This document shows positions 9,733 through 18,660 of a stretch of DNA of 64,000 bases, piece after piece. Numbering within the stretch: the first letter of the stretch is position 1; each line of letters opens with the position of its first letter. Position numbers and translations under genes: made by a program. Source of the DNA: Verrucomicrobiia bacterium (GTDB taxonomy: Bacteria; Verrucomicrobiota; Verrucomicrobiia; Limisphaerales; JADLHS01); the NCBI GenBank assembly GCA_026125285.1, contig JAHCLO010000026.1, forward strand, positions 1-64,000, given 5' to 3'. Below the pieces are notes generated by a model. That model was not told the DNA's origin. It ran no database searches and saw nothing but the letters and a program-made list of their open reading frames with translations.

Positions 9733-10635
9733 TCATTTGGCGGCGCGAAGCGCCAGAGTCTTCCACAACAATCCCGGATTGTTGGTGATGATGCCATCCA
9801 CGCCCATATCGAGCAGTTTGTTGGCTGCCGCCGGATCGTTGATAGTGTACACCCAGACTTTCAGGCCGCGTTGGTGCGCTTCGGCCACCGATTCCTTGCT
9901 GACTTGGTCATTCCAGACCGCCAACTTGGCGCCGGTTTTCATCAAATCATCGAGCCAGGCGGCGTCCATGGGTTTGGGGCGATCCCCCGGTCTGCTGCCG
10001 TCTGCGAGGGTGCCGGGGGGGCCGAGTGCGCCCAGAACCTGCCGTGGTTCCATCTGGTTGAAAGCTTTGAGATATTGCCAGTCGAATGACTGGACCACTA
10101 CTTGGTTGATGAGATTCTTGTCGCGTAGAATCTTCACGCAGGTGGCTGCGTCCCCTTGTTTGCGCTCGATGAGCGTGACGCCGCCGGCCCCTTGAATCGC
10201 GTCCAATGCCTCGGTCAACAGCGGCATTCGTGTTCCGGCGTACTTCGGATCAAACCAGCTTCCCGCGTCGAGGCTTTGAATTTCCGCGGCGGTTTTGCTG
10301 TCCACGCGAATTTTCTGGCCGCCCCAGCGTTTCACCGCATCCGTGGTTCGGTCGAGGGTGGAGTCGTGGAACACAATCGGCACGCCGTCCTGGCTATGGT
10401 AGTAATCCAGTTCCACGAGATCGGCCCCGACCTCGATTGCGAGTTTGAAGGAAGGCAGCGTATTCTCCGGCGCAAATTGCATGTAACCGCGGTGGGCGAT
10501 GATCAGTGGGCGGTTAGCATTGAACAGCCTTAACGCGGGGGCATCTTGGGCGGAGGCTTTCATAGGGGTGACAACCGGGAACAGACTCACAGACAAGAGA
10601 ATCGCTGCGGTTAGAGTACTGGATACGACATTCAT
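9733..10635 (-). CDS. Secreted glycerophosphodiester phosphodiesterase
   Basis: GDPD-family enzyme hydrolysing glycerophosphodiesters to glycerol-3-phosphate and an alcohol. The family core is clear: IIAHRGYMQFAPENT (His and Arg of the active site), ADLVELDYYHSQDG and VFHDSTLDRTT, then a TIM barrel ending with DGIITNNPGLL. The start is placed at the ATG of 10635 because it gives a clean signal peptide (MNVVSSTLTAAILLSVSLFP...ASAQDAP). An upstream in-frame ATG at 10746 would put a charged 37-residue leader in front and is less likely. Export to the periplasm is expected. Confidence 0.92.
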   Translation of the reverse strand: MNVVSSTLTAAILLSVSLFPVVTPMKASAQDAPALRLFNANRPLIIAHRGYMQFAPENTLPSFKLAIEVGADLVELDYYHSQDGVPIVFHDSTLDRTTDAVKRWGGQKIRVDSKTAAEIQSLDAGSWFDPKYAGTRMPLLTEALDAIQGAGGVTLIERKQGDAATCVKILRDKNLINQVVVQSFDWQYLKAFNQMEPRQVLGALGPPGTLADGSRPGDRPKPMDAAWLDDLMKTGAKLAVWNDQVSKESVAEAHQRGLKVWVYTINDPAAANKLLDMGVDGIITNNPGLLWKTLALRAAK

Positions 10636-10847
10636 TTTCACGTGCTCAACTTGGGATAGGACCAACCGGCGGGCAAGTCCAAACCGACCGCACAATTCAC
10701 TCCGGCGAGAAGATTCGGGTTCCACCAAACTAATCCCATTTATCATCTGCGGTTCTACTTCTCAAAAAGCATTGTAATCTGCCGGGGCTTTTTCAACATG
10801 TCATCATTCTGAGACTTTTTTGTCTCTGGCTTTTTGGAAACTGAATT

Positions 10848-12644
10848 ATGAACGTTTCGTTGGCGTTCCGCCCCAAATTGGTGGACGCGCTGAAGGGTTA
10901 CACGCGACAGGATTTGAGCGCCGACCTCATTGCCGGCCTCACCGTCGGTATCGTGGCGTTGCCACTGGCGATGGCGTTTGCCATTGCCTCAGGCGTCAAA
11001 CCCGAGGCGGGGATTTTCACGGCTATCATCGCCGGGTTCCTGATTTCGGCGCTCGGCGGTTCCCGCGTGGCCATTGGCGGGCCAACAGGTGCGTTCATCG
11101 TCATCCTCTACGGCATCTACGCCAAATACGGCGCGGAGAACCTTGCCCTCTGCACCATGATGGCGGGTGTCATCCTGTTGGTGATGGGCGCGGCGCGCTT
11201 GGGGACGATGATCAAATTCATCCCCTATCCGGTGACCATGGGCTTCACCTCAGGAATCGCCGTGTTGATCTTTGCCACCCAGATCAAGGACTTCTTCGGA
11301 TTGCGGGTGGAGCGAGTGCCCTCGGAGTTCGTGGAGAAATTGATGGTGCTTGCCGAACACGCCGGGAGTTGCCAGTGGCCCACGCTGGCGCTGGCTGGCG
11401 CATCGCTGACCATCATTCTTGGCTGGCCGAAACGGTGGCAACGGCACGTGCCCGGCTCCATTGTGGCTTTGGTGCTAGGAACGGTTGTGGTGGGTTTGTT
11501 TCACTTGCCGGTCGAAACCATTGGCTCGCGCTTCGGCGGAATCCCGCAGGCCTTGCCCACGCCGCAGTTGCCGACGCTGTCGTGGGAGAACCTCCGGCAG
11601 CTTGTTCAGCCGGCCACCACTATCGCGCTCCTGGCGGCCATCGAATCGCTGCTCTGCGCGGTGGTGGCGGATGGCATGATTGACGACCGGCACGACTCGA
11701 ATCAAGAGTTGATGGCGCAGGGCATAGCCAACATCGCCACTCCGTTGTTTGGCGGTATTGCGGCCACCGGTGCGATTGCGCGCACGGCCACCAGCATCAA
11801 GTGCGGCGCCCGCAGCCCGGTGGCCGGCATCGTCCATGCCGTAACGCTGCTCGGCATCATTCTCGCCGCGGCGCCGCTGGCCCGGTTCATTCCCTTGGCC
11901 ACCTTGAGCGCCGTGCTCGTGAATGTGGCGCTTAACATGGGCGAGTGGCACAACTTCGGCCGGTTGCGCAAATGGCCGCGCAGCGATGCGGTTGTGTTCC
12001 TGACCGCCTTCAGTCTGACGGTGATCATTGACCTCACGGTCGCGGTTGAAATCGGCATGGTGCTGGCCGCGGTGCTGTTCATCAAACGCGTGTCCGAGAC
12101 GACCCAGATCACGGCCGTGGATGAGAGCACCGAGACGGAAGGCTCCCAACATTCTCTGGTGGGCAAGGAAATTCCCAAAGGCGTCATGGTCTATCGCATC
12201 TTCGGGTCATTCTTCTTTGGCGCGGCGGACAAGTTGGAAACCGCGCTTAAGCGCAATGGCCAGGAGCCGGAGGTATTGATACTGCGCATGCGAAAGGTGC
12301 TCGCGATGGATGCCACCGGCTTGAACGCGCTCGAAGACCTGCACGACCGTCTGCACGTCCGCGGCAAGCACCTCATCCTGAGCGGTCCGCACACGCAACC
12401 GTTGTTCATGATGGACAAGGCCGGTTTCCTCGACCGGCTGGGGAAGGAAAACGTCTGCGCGAACATCGAACTCGCGCTGGCTCGTGCCCGCGAAATTCTT
12501 GGCCTGCCGACGGTGCCGACGCACGATCCGTTGCAGCAGGAGAAACAAAGAATCGAGGCCGCCCGGCGCGAATTGAGCCTCGCACTGGAACGTGCGAACC
12601 ACGCGCTCAACGCGCCCCCCAGTGGCGGGGAGAAGCCAAAGTGA
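10848..12644 (+). CDS. SulP-family inorganic anion transporter with STAS domain
   Basis: A 598-aa SLC26/SulP permease. Residues about 20-420 are the multi-spanning membrane domain (conserved starts DLIAGLTVGIVALPLAMAFA and GGSRVAIGGPTGAF); residues about 445-550 are a cytoplasmic STAS domain (VLAMDATGLNALEDLH). Members carry sulfate, bicarbonate or related anions; the substrate here is not decided by sequence. The HTH-EIIA gene starts 37 nt downstream and the Hyf-like operon follows on the same strand, a layout that suggests a functional link between anion transport and the redox complex. Confidence 0.93.
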   Translation: MNVSLAFRPKLVDALKGYTRQDLSADLIAGLTVGIVALPLAMAFAIASGVKPEAGIFTAIIAGFLISALGGSRVAIGGPTGAFIVILYGIYAKYGAENLALCTMMAGVILLVMGAARLGTMIKFIPYPVTMGFTSGIAVLIFATQIKDFFGLRVERVPSEFVEKLMVLAEHAGSCQWPTLALAGASLTIILGWPKRWQRHVPGSIVALVLGTVVVGLFHLPVETIGSRFGGIPQALPTPQLPTLSWENLRQLVQPATTIALLAAIESLLCAVVADGMIDDRHDSNQELMAQGIANIATPLFGGIAATGAIARTATSIKCGARSPVAGIVHAVTLLGIILAAAPLARFIPLATLSAVLVNVALNMGEWHNFGRLRKWPRSDAVVFLTAFSLTVIIDLTVAVEIGMVLAAVLFIKRVSETTQITAVDESTETEGSQHSLVGKEIPKGVMVYRIFGSFFFGAADKLETALKRNGQEPEVLILRMRKVLAMDATGLNALEDLHDRLHVRGKHLILSGPHTQPLFMMDKAGFLDRLGKENVCANIELALARAREILGLPTVPTHDPLQQEKQRIEAARRELSLALERANHALNAPPSGGEKPK

Positions 12645-12681
12645 ACTGCGCCTTGTCCACTTCCCAATCCACCTCGCTGCC

Positions 12682-13371
12682 ATGTATTTGAATGTGATCC
12701 AGCTTGCCGAGTCGTTCGGCGTCGAGGAAAGCGTCGTCGAAGGATGGGTGCGCAACGAGGGCTTGCCTTCCGTGGCGGATCGCGGTCGTTTGCTGTTCGA
12801 CCGTGCGCAGGTGGTGTCGTGGGCGGCGGCTCGCGGGCTGGCCGCCAAAGCCGGCTTCCTGGCGGAGGAACGCGCGGCCTCCCGCACTGCCAACAGCCTG
12901 GACGCACTGCTTCGCAACGGCGGCATCTGGCGCGAGGTCCACGCTTCCAAAGTCCACAATGTATTGGAGCAGATCGTTGCCCGACTGCCCGGCGCAACCC
13001 CTGCGGTGCGGCAACTTCTTGGCCAACGTGTTCGCTCGTCCGCGGGTGTGACGTGGGCCCCGGTGGGCGGCGGATTCGCCCTGCCGCACTTGCGTGTTCC
13101 TGTTGCGTTGGGCCGCGAAGCCGGTACGCTCGCACTGCTGATGTTGTCCGACGCGTTACCATTGCAGACTGTCCCGCCGGACAACCGTCCGGTCACGCGC
13201 CTCTGGTTCTTCATTGCGCCATCGCCAAGGGCACACTTGGAAATACTGGCCCAACTGAGCACCGCCCTCACGCGAGGCGGGTTGCGCCAACTCGTCCTGG
13301 AGGCTGTGCCGGATGAACAAATCTTTGCTGCGCTGGCTGCCGCCGGATCCTCAGCCACCTCTGCGCCATGA
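12682..13371 (+). CDS. HTH - PTS EIIA (fructose/mannitol-type) fusion
   Basis: A 229-aa two-domain protein. Residues 1-55 look like a MerR/excisionase-type DNA-binding helix-turn-helix (NVIQLAESFGVEESVVEGWV). Residues about 75-225 match a type-2 EIIA domain: the phospho-acceptor His136 sits in GGGFALPHLRVP and the second conserved His185 in RAHLEILAQLS. No EIIB or EIIC gene is nearby, so a regulatory rather than sugar-transport role is likely. The start at 12682 is chosen because the HTH begins immediately after it; a longer frame from 12592 would overlap the SulP gene. It sits between sulP and the Hyf-like operon. Confidence 0.82.
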   Translation: MYLNVIQLAESFGVEESVVEGWVRNEGLPSVADRGRLLFDRAQVVSWAAARGLAAKAGFLAEERAASRTANSLDALLRNGGIWREVHASKVHNVLEQIVARLPGATPAVRQLLGQRVRSSAGVTWAPVGGGFALPHLRVPVALGREAGTLALLMLSDALPLQTVPPDNRPVTRLWFFIAPSPRAHLEILAQLSTALTRGGLRQLVLEAVPDEQIFAALAAAGSSATSAP

Positions 13372-13428
13372 ACTCCCGCCCGACTTGCACCGCGACAAAG
13401 AAGACTCGATACCTCCTGCGAGGCGCGG

Positions 13429-13506
13429 GAGGGGCGCGTCACTCCGTGTGCGCCGCAACTTACTCCGCGATTCCCCAACGACGCGCACCTAGTGACGCGC
13501 CCTGCC
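13429..13506. repeat. Palindromic dispersed repeat, copy 1
   Basis: An imperfect inverted repeat of about 78 bp: the left arm contains GGCGCGTCACTCCGTG and the right arm the near-complement AGTGACGCGCCCTGCC, separated by roughly 30 bases. A second copy at 58590-58670 shares arms, spacer bases (GCCGCAACT) and the flanking CGGAATT. It lies between the HTH-EIIA gene and the Hyf-like operon. It could fold in RNA but has no T-tract. Confidence 0.75.
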
Positions 13507-13591
13507 TTGTTTCGGAATTTGTTTATCAAGGCACTGGTGCTCGTAAGTCTAATTGCCGAGGTCGCGCTGGCGCCAAGAGAAAGGCCAGGAT

Positions 13592-15541
13592 ATGATTCCA
13601 GGCTGGCTCTTGCTCGTTGCCGCCACCGGAGTGGTCGTCGGCATGTTTAGTGCCTTTCGTGCGCCGCGATACTGGCTGGGCGCCCTGCTCGGTGGTGCGC
13701 TGGCGGCGCTGACCGCGGCCATCTGGATTCTCGGGAGCGGCTCAATCTGGGATTGGCGATCCTCATTCCCGTTGGGGGGTGAACCGATTCATCTGCGACT
13801 TGACGCCCTTGGCGCGTTCTTTCTCGCTTTGCTTGCGGTGCTCGGTGGCGTGGGCGGGGTTTACGCGCGCGAGTATTGGAATGATCGGCAACATCCGACC
13901 TCGGCGCCATGGGGCCGAATTTGGTGGAACGCGCTGCTGCTGAACATGGCGTTGGTGCTGCTGTGTGCAAACGGGCTCCATTTTCTCATCGCGTGGGAAT
14001 TGTTCGCGGTCAGTGGCTATTTTCTTATCACGCTGGAACGGCACCGGCGCGAAGTGCGCGCCGCCGGTTGGCTCTACTTCGCCGCCTCGCACGCGGGCAC
14101 GCTTTGCCTGTTTGCCTTTTTTGCCAGCCTCGCGGCGCGCACCGGGAGCTGGGAGTTCGGCCCCCTGCGTGAGCACCCCAACCTTGCACCCTTGTTCTGG
14201 CTCGCCCTCGCCGGCTTCGGGTTGAAGGCCGGCTTGTTCCCACTGCACATCTGGCTGCCGTCAGCTCATGCGAGTGCGCCGAGTCATGTTTCCGCCATTC
14301 TCTCCGGCGTGGCAATCAAGATGGGGATCTACGGTCTCATGCGGTTTACGGGCTGGCTGCCGGTGCCGGATGCCGCAGGTTGGGTGGTGGCGGTGTTGGG
14401 CGTGGTGAGCGCGGTGTTGGGGGTGGCATTTGCTCTTGGGCAACACGACCTCAAGCGCCTGCTGGCCTACCACAGCGTGGAGAACATTGGCATCATTCTC
14501 ATCGGGCTGGGCTTTGCGATGGTGGCCACGGCGCACGGCAACGCGGCCTGGGCTCAACTCGCCTTCGCCGGTGGCTTGTTGCATGTCTGGAATCACGGGC
14601 TGTTCAAGGCGCTGCTGTTTCTGGGCGCCGGTTCCGTGCTCCACGCCACGGGCACGCGCGAAATGAGCCGGCTCGGTGGACTATGGCACGCCATGCCGTG
14701 GACAGCGGGTTTGTTCACGTTGGGCGCGGTGGCGATCTCCGGTTTGCCGCCGCTAAACGGTTTTGTGAGCGAATGGCTGGTTTACCTTGGGCTGTTCGAC
14801 GCAATGGCAGCGCGCGGCGCGGCGGCCTGGGCGGTGATTCCAGCAGTCGTGTTGCTGGGCGTGACGGGGGCGCTGGCGCTGGCGTGTTTCGTCAAGGTAT
14901 GTGGGATTGTTTTTCTCGGTACGCCGCGCACGGAATCCGCCACACGCGCGCACGAGAGCGGTTGGCTGATGCTGGGGCCGATGGCGGTTCTGGGCACGGC
15001 TTGCGCCGCCATCGGATTGGCTCCAGTTCTGTTTTGGCCGGCCGTCGCACGGGCCTCGGCAGTCTGGCAACCGCTATGGATTGATGCGGCCCCGCCGGCA
15101 TCGCTCGTCACCGTGGGCGCGGGTCATCTGGCGCTGGCGACGCTGGGGGCGTTGGCGGCGGTTGCTGTCTGGCATCGAGTCAAACGCAACGGTGTGAGCC
15201 GCACCGTGACATGGGATTGCGGTTACGCCGCACCGACACCGCGCATGCAGTACACGGCGGGTTCGTTTTCGGGGATCATCACGGGTTGGTTTGGCTGGAT
15301 ACTTCGCCCGCAACGACATTGGCGTCCACTGCAAGGTTTGTTTCCACGGCGCGCAAGTTTCTCCGAGCACACCCCGGAGACGGTGCTGGAGCAGGTGGTC
15401 GAGCCGGCTGGTTCGGTGGTGCTGCGCATCTCGACCGCGGTCCGGCGGCTGCAACATGGGCGACTGCAAGCTTACATCCTTTACCTGCTGATCGGCCTGG
15501 CGGCGCTCGCACTGTTGACCTTGCTGGGAGGTGCGAGATGA
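13592..15541 (+). CDS. Hydrogenase-4-type membrane subunit B (NuoL/MrpA-like antiporter subunit)
   Basis: A 649-aa proton-conducting membrane subunit of the HyfB/HycC/NuoL family, with about 14-16 membrane segments. The conserved antiporter core is visible: GLKAGLFPLHIWLPSAHASA, KMGIYGLMR and HDLKRLLAYHSVENIG, containing the lysines and histidines expected for proton translocation. The start at 13592 is chosen because the upstream 13 in-frame codons are charged and lack a ribosome-binding site. This is the first gene of the complex operon; subunit C starts 133 nt after its stop. Confidence 0.9.
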   Translation: MIPGWLLLVAATGVVVGMFSAFRAPRYWLGALLGGALAALTAAIWILGSGSIWDWRSSFPLGGEPIHLRLDALGAFFLALLAVLGGVGGVYAREYWNDRQHPTSAPWGRIWWNALLLNMALVLLCANGLHFLIAWELFAVSGYFLITLERHRREVRAAGWLYFAASHAGTLCLFAFFASLAARTGSWEFGPLREHPNLAPLFWLALAGFGLKAGLFPLHIWLPSAHASAPSHVSAILSGVAIKMGIYGLMRFTGWLPVPDAAGWVVAVLGVVSAVLGVAFALGQHDLKRLLAYHSVENIGIILIGLGFAMVATAHGNAAWAQLAFAGGLLHVWNHGLFKALLFLGAGSVLHATGTREMSRLGGLWHAMPWTAGLFTLGAVAISGLPPLNGFVSEWLVYLGLFDAMAARGAAAWAVIPAVVLLGVTGALALACFVKVCGIVFLGTPRTESATRAHESGWLMLGPMAVLGTACAAIGLAPVLFWPAVARASAVWQPLWIDAAPPASLVTVGAGHLALATLGALAAVAVWHRVKRNGVSRTVTWDCGYAAPTPRMQYTAGSFSGIITGWFGWILRPQRHWRPLQGLFPRRASFSEHTPETVLEQVVEPAGSVVLRISTAVRRLQHGRLQAYILYLLIGLAALALLTLLGGAR

Positions 15542-15678
15542 GAACATCGCCCGGTTCGCAATCGAATTGGAAACGTCGAATCTCTGAAAGCGAATTCCCT
15601 GCATCCGAAAGACTGGGATCTTGGGTGCGCCGACACTTGAGAGTGGGAGGTTCGATTGCTGCCGAGGACTGCCGATGA
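15538..15678 (+). CDS. Possible 46-residue ORF in the B-C spacer
   Basis: An ATG overlaps the subunit B stop (ATGA at 15538-15541) and the frame ends at a TGA overlapping the subunit C start (ATGA at 15675-15678). The 46 residues are hydrophilic and basic (MRTSPGSQSNWKRRISESEF at the start) and match nothing I recognise. The perfect overlaps at both ends suggest a translational bridge through an otherwise odd 133-nt gap. The sequence may equally be a non-coding insertion. Confidence 0.3.
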   Translation: MRTSPGSQSNWKRRISESEFPASERLGSWVRRHLRVGGSIAAEDCR

Positions 15679-16583
15679 CTATCGCGCTCGACATGCTACT
15701 GCGGCTCTTCGTCTGGTTGCTTCTGGCGCCGCTAATGCCGGGCATCGTCAACAAGGTCAAGGCGTGGGTTGCGGGCAGGCGCGGGCCACCGGTGCTGCAA
15801 CTCTACTACGATCTGGCCAAGCTCTGGCGCAAAGGAGTGGTGTTAAGCACCGCTGTTTCGCCAGTCCACATCGCGGGGCCAGCGGTGGCATGGATTGCGT
15901 TATTGGGTGCGGCGATGCTTTTGCCGGTCGGGCCGGGCGGCGCGGTGATGGCGTTTCGCGGTGACGCGCTGTTGTTTGTCTATTTGCTGGCGCTCGCGCG
16001 CTTTTGTACTGCGGCCGCCGCGCTCGACACGGGTTCGGCCTTCGAAGGCATGGGGGCGGCGCGCGAAGTCAGTTACGCCATCCTGTCGGAAGCGGCTATT
16101 CTAACTGCGTTGCTCACGCTGGCGCTGCAGAGCGAAAGTGTTTCCCTTAGCACCATGCTCGCGCCGGCGGCGGGCGCCGGGGCGGCGTTGCTGGCGGCAG
16201 GACTGTTCACCGTGTTGCTGGCGGAGAACTGCCGCGTGCCGTTCGATGATCCCAACACGCACCTCGAGTTGACGATGATCCATGAAGTCATGGTGCTGGA
16301 CCACAGCGGGCCACCGCTGGCGGTGATCCTGCACGGCGCGTCCCTCAAACTGCTGCTGTTTGCCGTGCTGTTGGCCGAGGCGGTGCTGCCGCTGGGCAAA
16401 TTGTCGGCGTTGGCAGCGGTGGGAACGTTGATGGGTTCCGTGCTGGTCATTGCAGTGGGCGTGGGGTTGGTGGAATCGCTCCTGGCACGCTTCGCGTTCC
16501 GACGTGTGCCGATGTTCCTGACCACGGCGTTCCTGCTCTGTCTGTTCGCATTGTTGGTGGCGTGGAAAGGAGGCGGCGCGTGA
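15675..16583 (+). CDS. Hydrogenase-4-type membrane subunit C (NuoH/HyfC-like)
   Basis: A 302-aa NuoH-family membrane subunit that links the peripheral redox arm to the antiporter subunits. Typical features are the amphipathic entry APLMPGIVNKVKAWVAGRRG, the acidic loop ENCRVPFDDPNTHLELTMIH, and about eight membrane segments. The ATG at 15675 overlaps the end of the small upstream frame. Its TGA overlaps the GTG start of subunit E (GTGA at 16580-16583). Confidence 0.92.
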   Translation: MTIALDMLLRLFVWLLLAPLMPGIVNKVKAWVAGRRGPPVLQLYYDLAKLWRKGVVLSTAVSPVHIAGPAVAWIALLGAAMLLPVGPGGAVMAFRGDALLFVYLLALARFCTAAAALDTGSAFEGMGAAREVSYAILSEAAILTALLTLALQSESVSLSTMLAPAAGAGAALLAAGLFTVLLAENCRVPFDDPNTHLELTMIHEVMVLDHSGPPLAVILHGASLKLLLFAVLLAEAVLPLGKLSALAAVGTLMGSVLVIAVGVGLVESLLARFAFRRVPMFLTTAFLLCLFALLVAWKGGGA

Positions 16584-17221
16584 GCAGCACGTTGAATCTT
16601 TTGATCGGATTGGCGATGGGGCTCAATTTGCTCGCGCTGGGGAGCAGCCGGTTGCCGTCGGTAATCCGGGCGGCGGCGGTGCAGGGAATGGTGCTGGGAG
16701 TGTTGCCGTTGCTGATGGAAACCAAGTTCCACTGGATGGTGGGCCTCGTGTCGGTGGGCACGGTGGTCGTGAAAGGTTTTGTGATTCCCGGTTTGCTGCG
16801 GCGGGCGCTCCGCGCGGCGAGCATTGACCGCGAAGTCGAACCGTTGCTGGGCTTCATCCCGTCACTGCTGCTCGGTGCAGGGGCAACGATCGGCGCCGTG
16901 GCCTTGGGCAACGCGTTGCCCTTGCGACCCGAGCACGCCAATTTGCTCTTGGTGCCAGGTGCGTTCGCCACGGTGGTGAGCGGCTTCCTCCTGTTGATGG
17001 GCCGTGCCAAGGCCATCGCGCAGGTCTGTGGCTACTTGATTCTGGAGAATGGCATTTATCTCTTCGGTCTCCTGCTCATCACCACCACGCCGCTCGTGGT
17101 GGAAGCGGGCATCCTGCTTGACCTCACGGTGGCGGTGTTCGTGATCGGCATCATCGTGGACCGCATCCAGCGTGAGTTCGACACGCTGGACACGCGCAAA
17201 CTGAACACGCTACGCGAATGA
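16580..17221 (+). CDS. Hydrogenase-4-type membrane subunit E (HyfE-like)
   Basis: A 213-aa membrane protein of the HyfE type, whose C-terminal part resembles NuoK (about seven hydrophobic segments, IAQVCGYLILENGIYLFGLL near residue 155). The GTG start at 16580 is chosen over an upstream ATG at 16562 because a near-perfect Shine-Dalgarno AAAGGAGG lies at 16566-16573, six bases before the GTG, and the GTGA overlap fits the rest of the operon. Its stop overlaps the start of subunit F (ATGA, 17218-17221). Confidence 0.88.
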   Translation: MSSTLNLLIGLAMGLNLLALGSSRLPSVIRAAAVQGMVLGVLPLLMETKFHWMVGLVSVGTVVVKGFVIPGLLRRALRAASIDREVEPLLGFIPSLLLGAGATIGAVALGNALPLRPEHANLLLVPGAFATVVSGFLLLMGRAKAIAQVCGYLILENGIYLFGLLLITTTPLVVEAGILLDLTVAVFVIGIIVDRIQREFDTLDTRKLNTLRE

Positions 17222-18660
17222 AGGAACTGGCGCTCATTCTCATCCCGCTGGCGGCATCGGGCGCGGCTTTCGCGTGGCCGTCGGAACGCACGCGGCCGTG
17301 GTTGCTCCCGGCGGTGGGCGCGGTGCATGTGGTGCTCGCGCTGACCCTGCTGGTCACACCGCCACCGCTTGTGCCTGGTGCGTGGTTTGGTTTTGATCCG
17401 TTGGCGAGAGCAACCTTGCCGGCAGTGTCGTTGCTCTTCCTGGTGTGTGCGGCCTACGCGGTGGCCTACTTGAAACTGAGGTCAGAGCGACGCAATCGGG
17501 TGTTCGTAGCAGCGTTGCTGGCAATGCTTGGGTTGTTGAGTCTGGCGATGCAAAGCCAGCATCTCGGCTTGTTGTGGGTGGCGGCGGAGGCGGCCACGCT
17601 CACGACCGTGCCGCTGCTGCATTTTAATGGCACCGCCCGGGCGTTTGAGGCCACCTGGAAATACTTGCTGATTGGCGGCACGGGCATCGCGCTGTCGTTG
17701 CTCGGATCGTTTTGCCTGGGCTATGCGTCTTTGCACGGTGGTGGGGCAGGGGACTTGACCTTCGCGGCGTTGGCGGCGCAAGGCGCGGCTTTGACGCGTC
17801 CGTGGCTGCTCGCGGCGTGGGTGTTGTTGCTGACGGGTTACGGCACCAAGATGGGTCTGGCGCCGATGCATACTTGGAAGCCGGACGCTTACGGTGAAGC
17901 TCCGGCCATTGTCGGCGCGGTGCTTGCGGGTGGCATGACCACAATGGCGTTTGTGGCCGTGCTGCGCGTTAAACAGGTACTGGATGCGGCGGGTGCCGGC
18001 GAAATGACCTCGCGCACGCTGCTCGTGCTGGGCCTTTTTTCGATGATCGTGGCCGCTTTGTTTCTGCTCGGCACACCTGACTTCAAACGCATGCTGGCGT
18101 ATTCCAGCGTGGAACACATGGGCATCCTCGCGGTTGGTGCGGCGTTGGGCGGGGCTGGGATGGCGGCGGCGCTATTCCATGTCTGGAACAACAGCTTGAC
18201 CAAAGGAGCTTTGTTTCTCAGCGCCGGGAATCTTCGTCGCGCGGCCGGGGGGCGCACGGTGAATGAAGTTGCCGGCATGGCTTGGCGCGCTCCGATGTCG
18301 TCGCGGATTCTCGTTGTCGGCCTGCTGGCGATTACCGCCTGCCCGCCTTTCGGTCCGTTCTTCAGCGAATTGCGCATCGTACGAACCGCGCTGGAAACCT
18401 CCCACGGGACCGCCGCCGCGTTGTTTCTGGGCTGCCTGTTGCTGGCCTTTTTTGGCATGACCCGGTTGGTCTTTGCCATTGTGGATGGACGTCCGCGCAC
18501 CGCCACGCGCGCGACCGGTGACCACTTGCGCGAGACGGCGGGCACGATTGTGCCGCCGCTGGTGTTTCTCGGATGCTCCCTGTGGCTGGGACTCGCCACG
18601 CCCTCGTTGCTGCGCGAAACCTGGAATGTGGCGGCAAGTTTGCTGGCTCCCGCACCATGA
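17218..18660 (+). CDS. Hydrogenase-4-type membrane subunit F (NuoN/HyfF-like)
   Basis: A 480-aa second antiporter-like subunit. Conserved core: TGYGTKMGLAPMHTWKPDAY, DFKRMLAYSSVEHMGILAVG, and FHVWNNSLTKGALFLSAGN. About 14 hydrophobic segments. It overlaps its neighbours by four bases on both sides (ATGA at 17218 and 18657), the pattern of a strictly coupled complex operon. With B and C it gives the membrane arm two large antiporter-type subunits; no HyfD-like gene is present. Confidence 0.91.
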   Translation: MKELALILIPLAASGAAFAWPSERTRPWLLPAVGAVHVVLALTLLVTPPPLVPGAWFGFDPLARATLPAVSLLFLVCAAYAVAYLKLRSERRNRVFVAALLAMLGLLSLAMQSQHLGLLWVAAEAATLTTVPLLHFNGTARAFEATWKYLLIGGTGIALSLLGSFCLGYASLHGGGAGDLTFAALAAQGAALTRPWLLAAWVLLLTGYGTKMGLAPMHTWKPDAYGEAPAIVGAVLAGGMTTMAFVAVLRVKQVLDAAGAGEMTSRTLLVLGLFSMIVAALFLLGTPDFKRMLAYSSVEHMGILAVGAALGGAGMAAALFHVWNNSLTKGALFLSAGNLRRAAGGRTVNEVAGMAWRAPMSSRILVVGLLAITACPPFGPFFSELRIVRTALETSHGTAAALFLGCLLLAFFGMTRLVFAIVDGRPRTATRATGDHLRETAGTIVPPLVFLGCSLWLGLATPSLLRETWNVAASLLAPAP

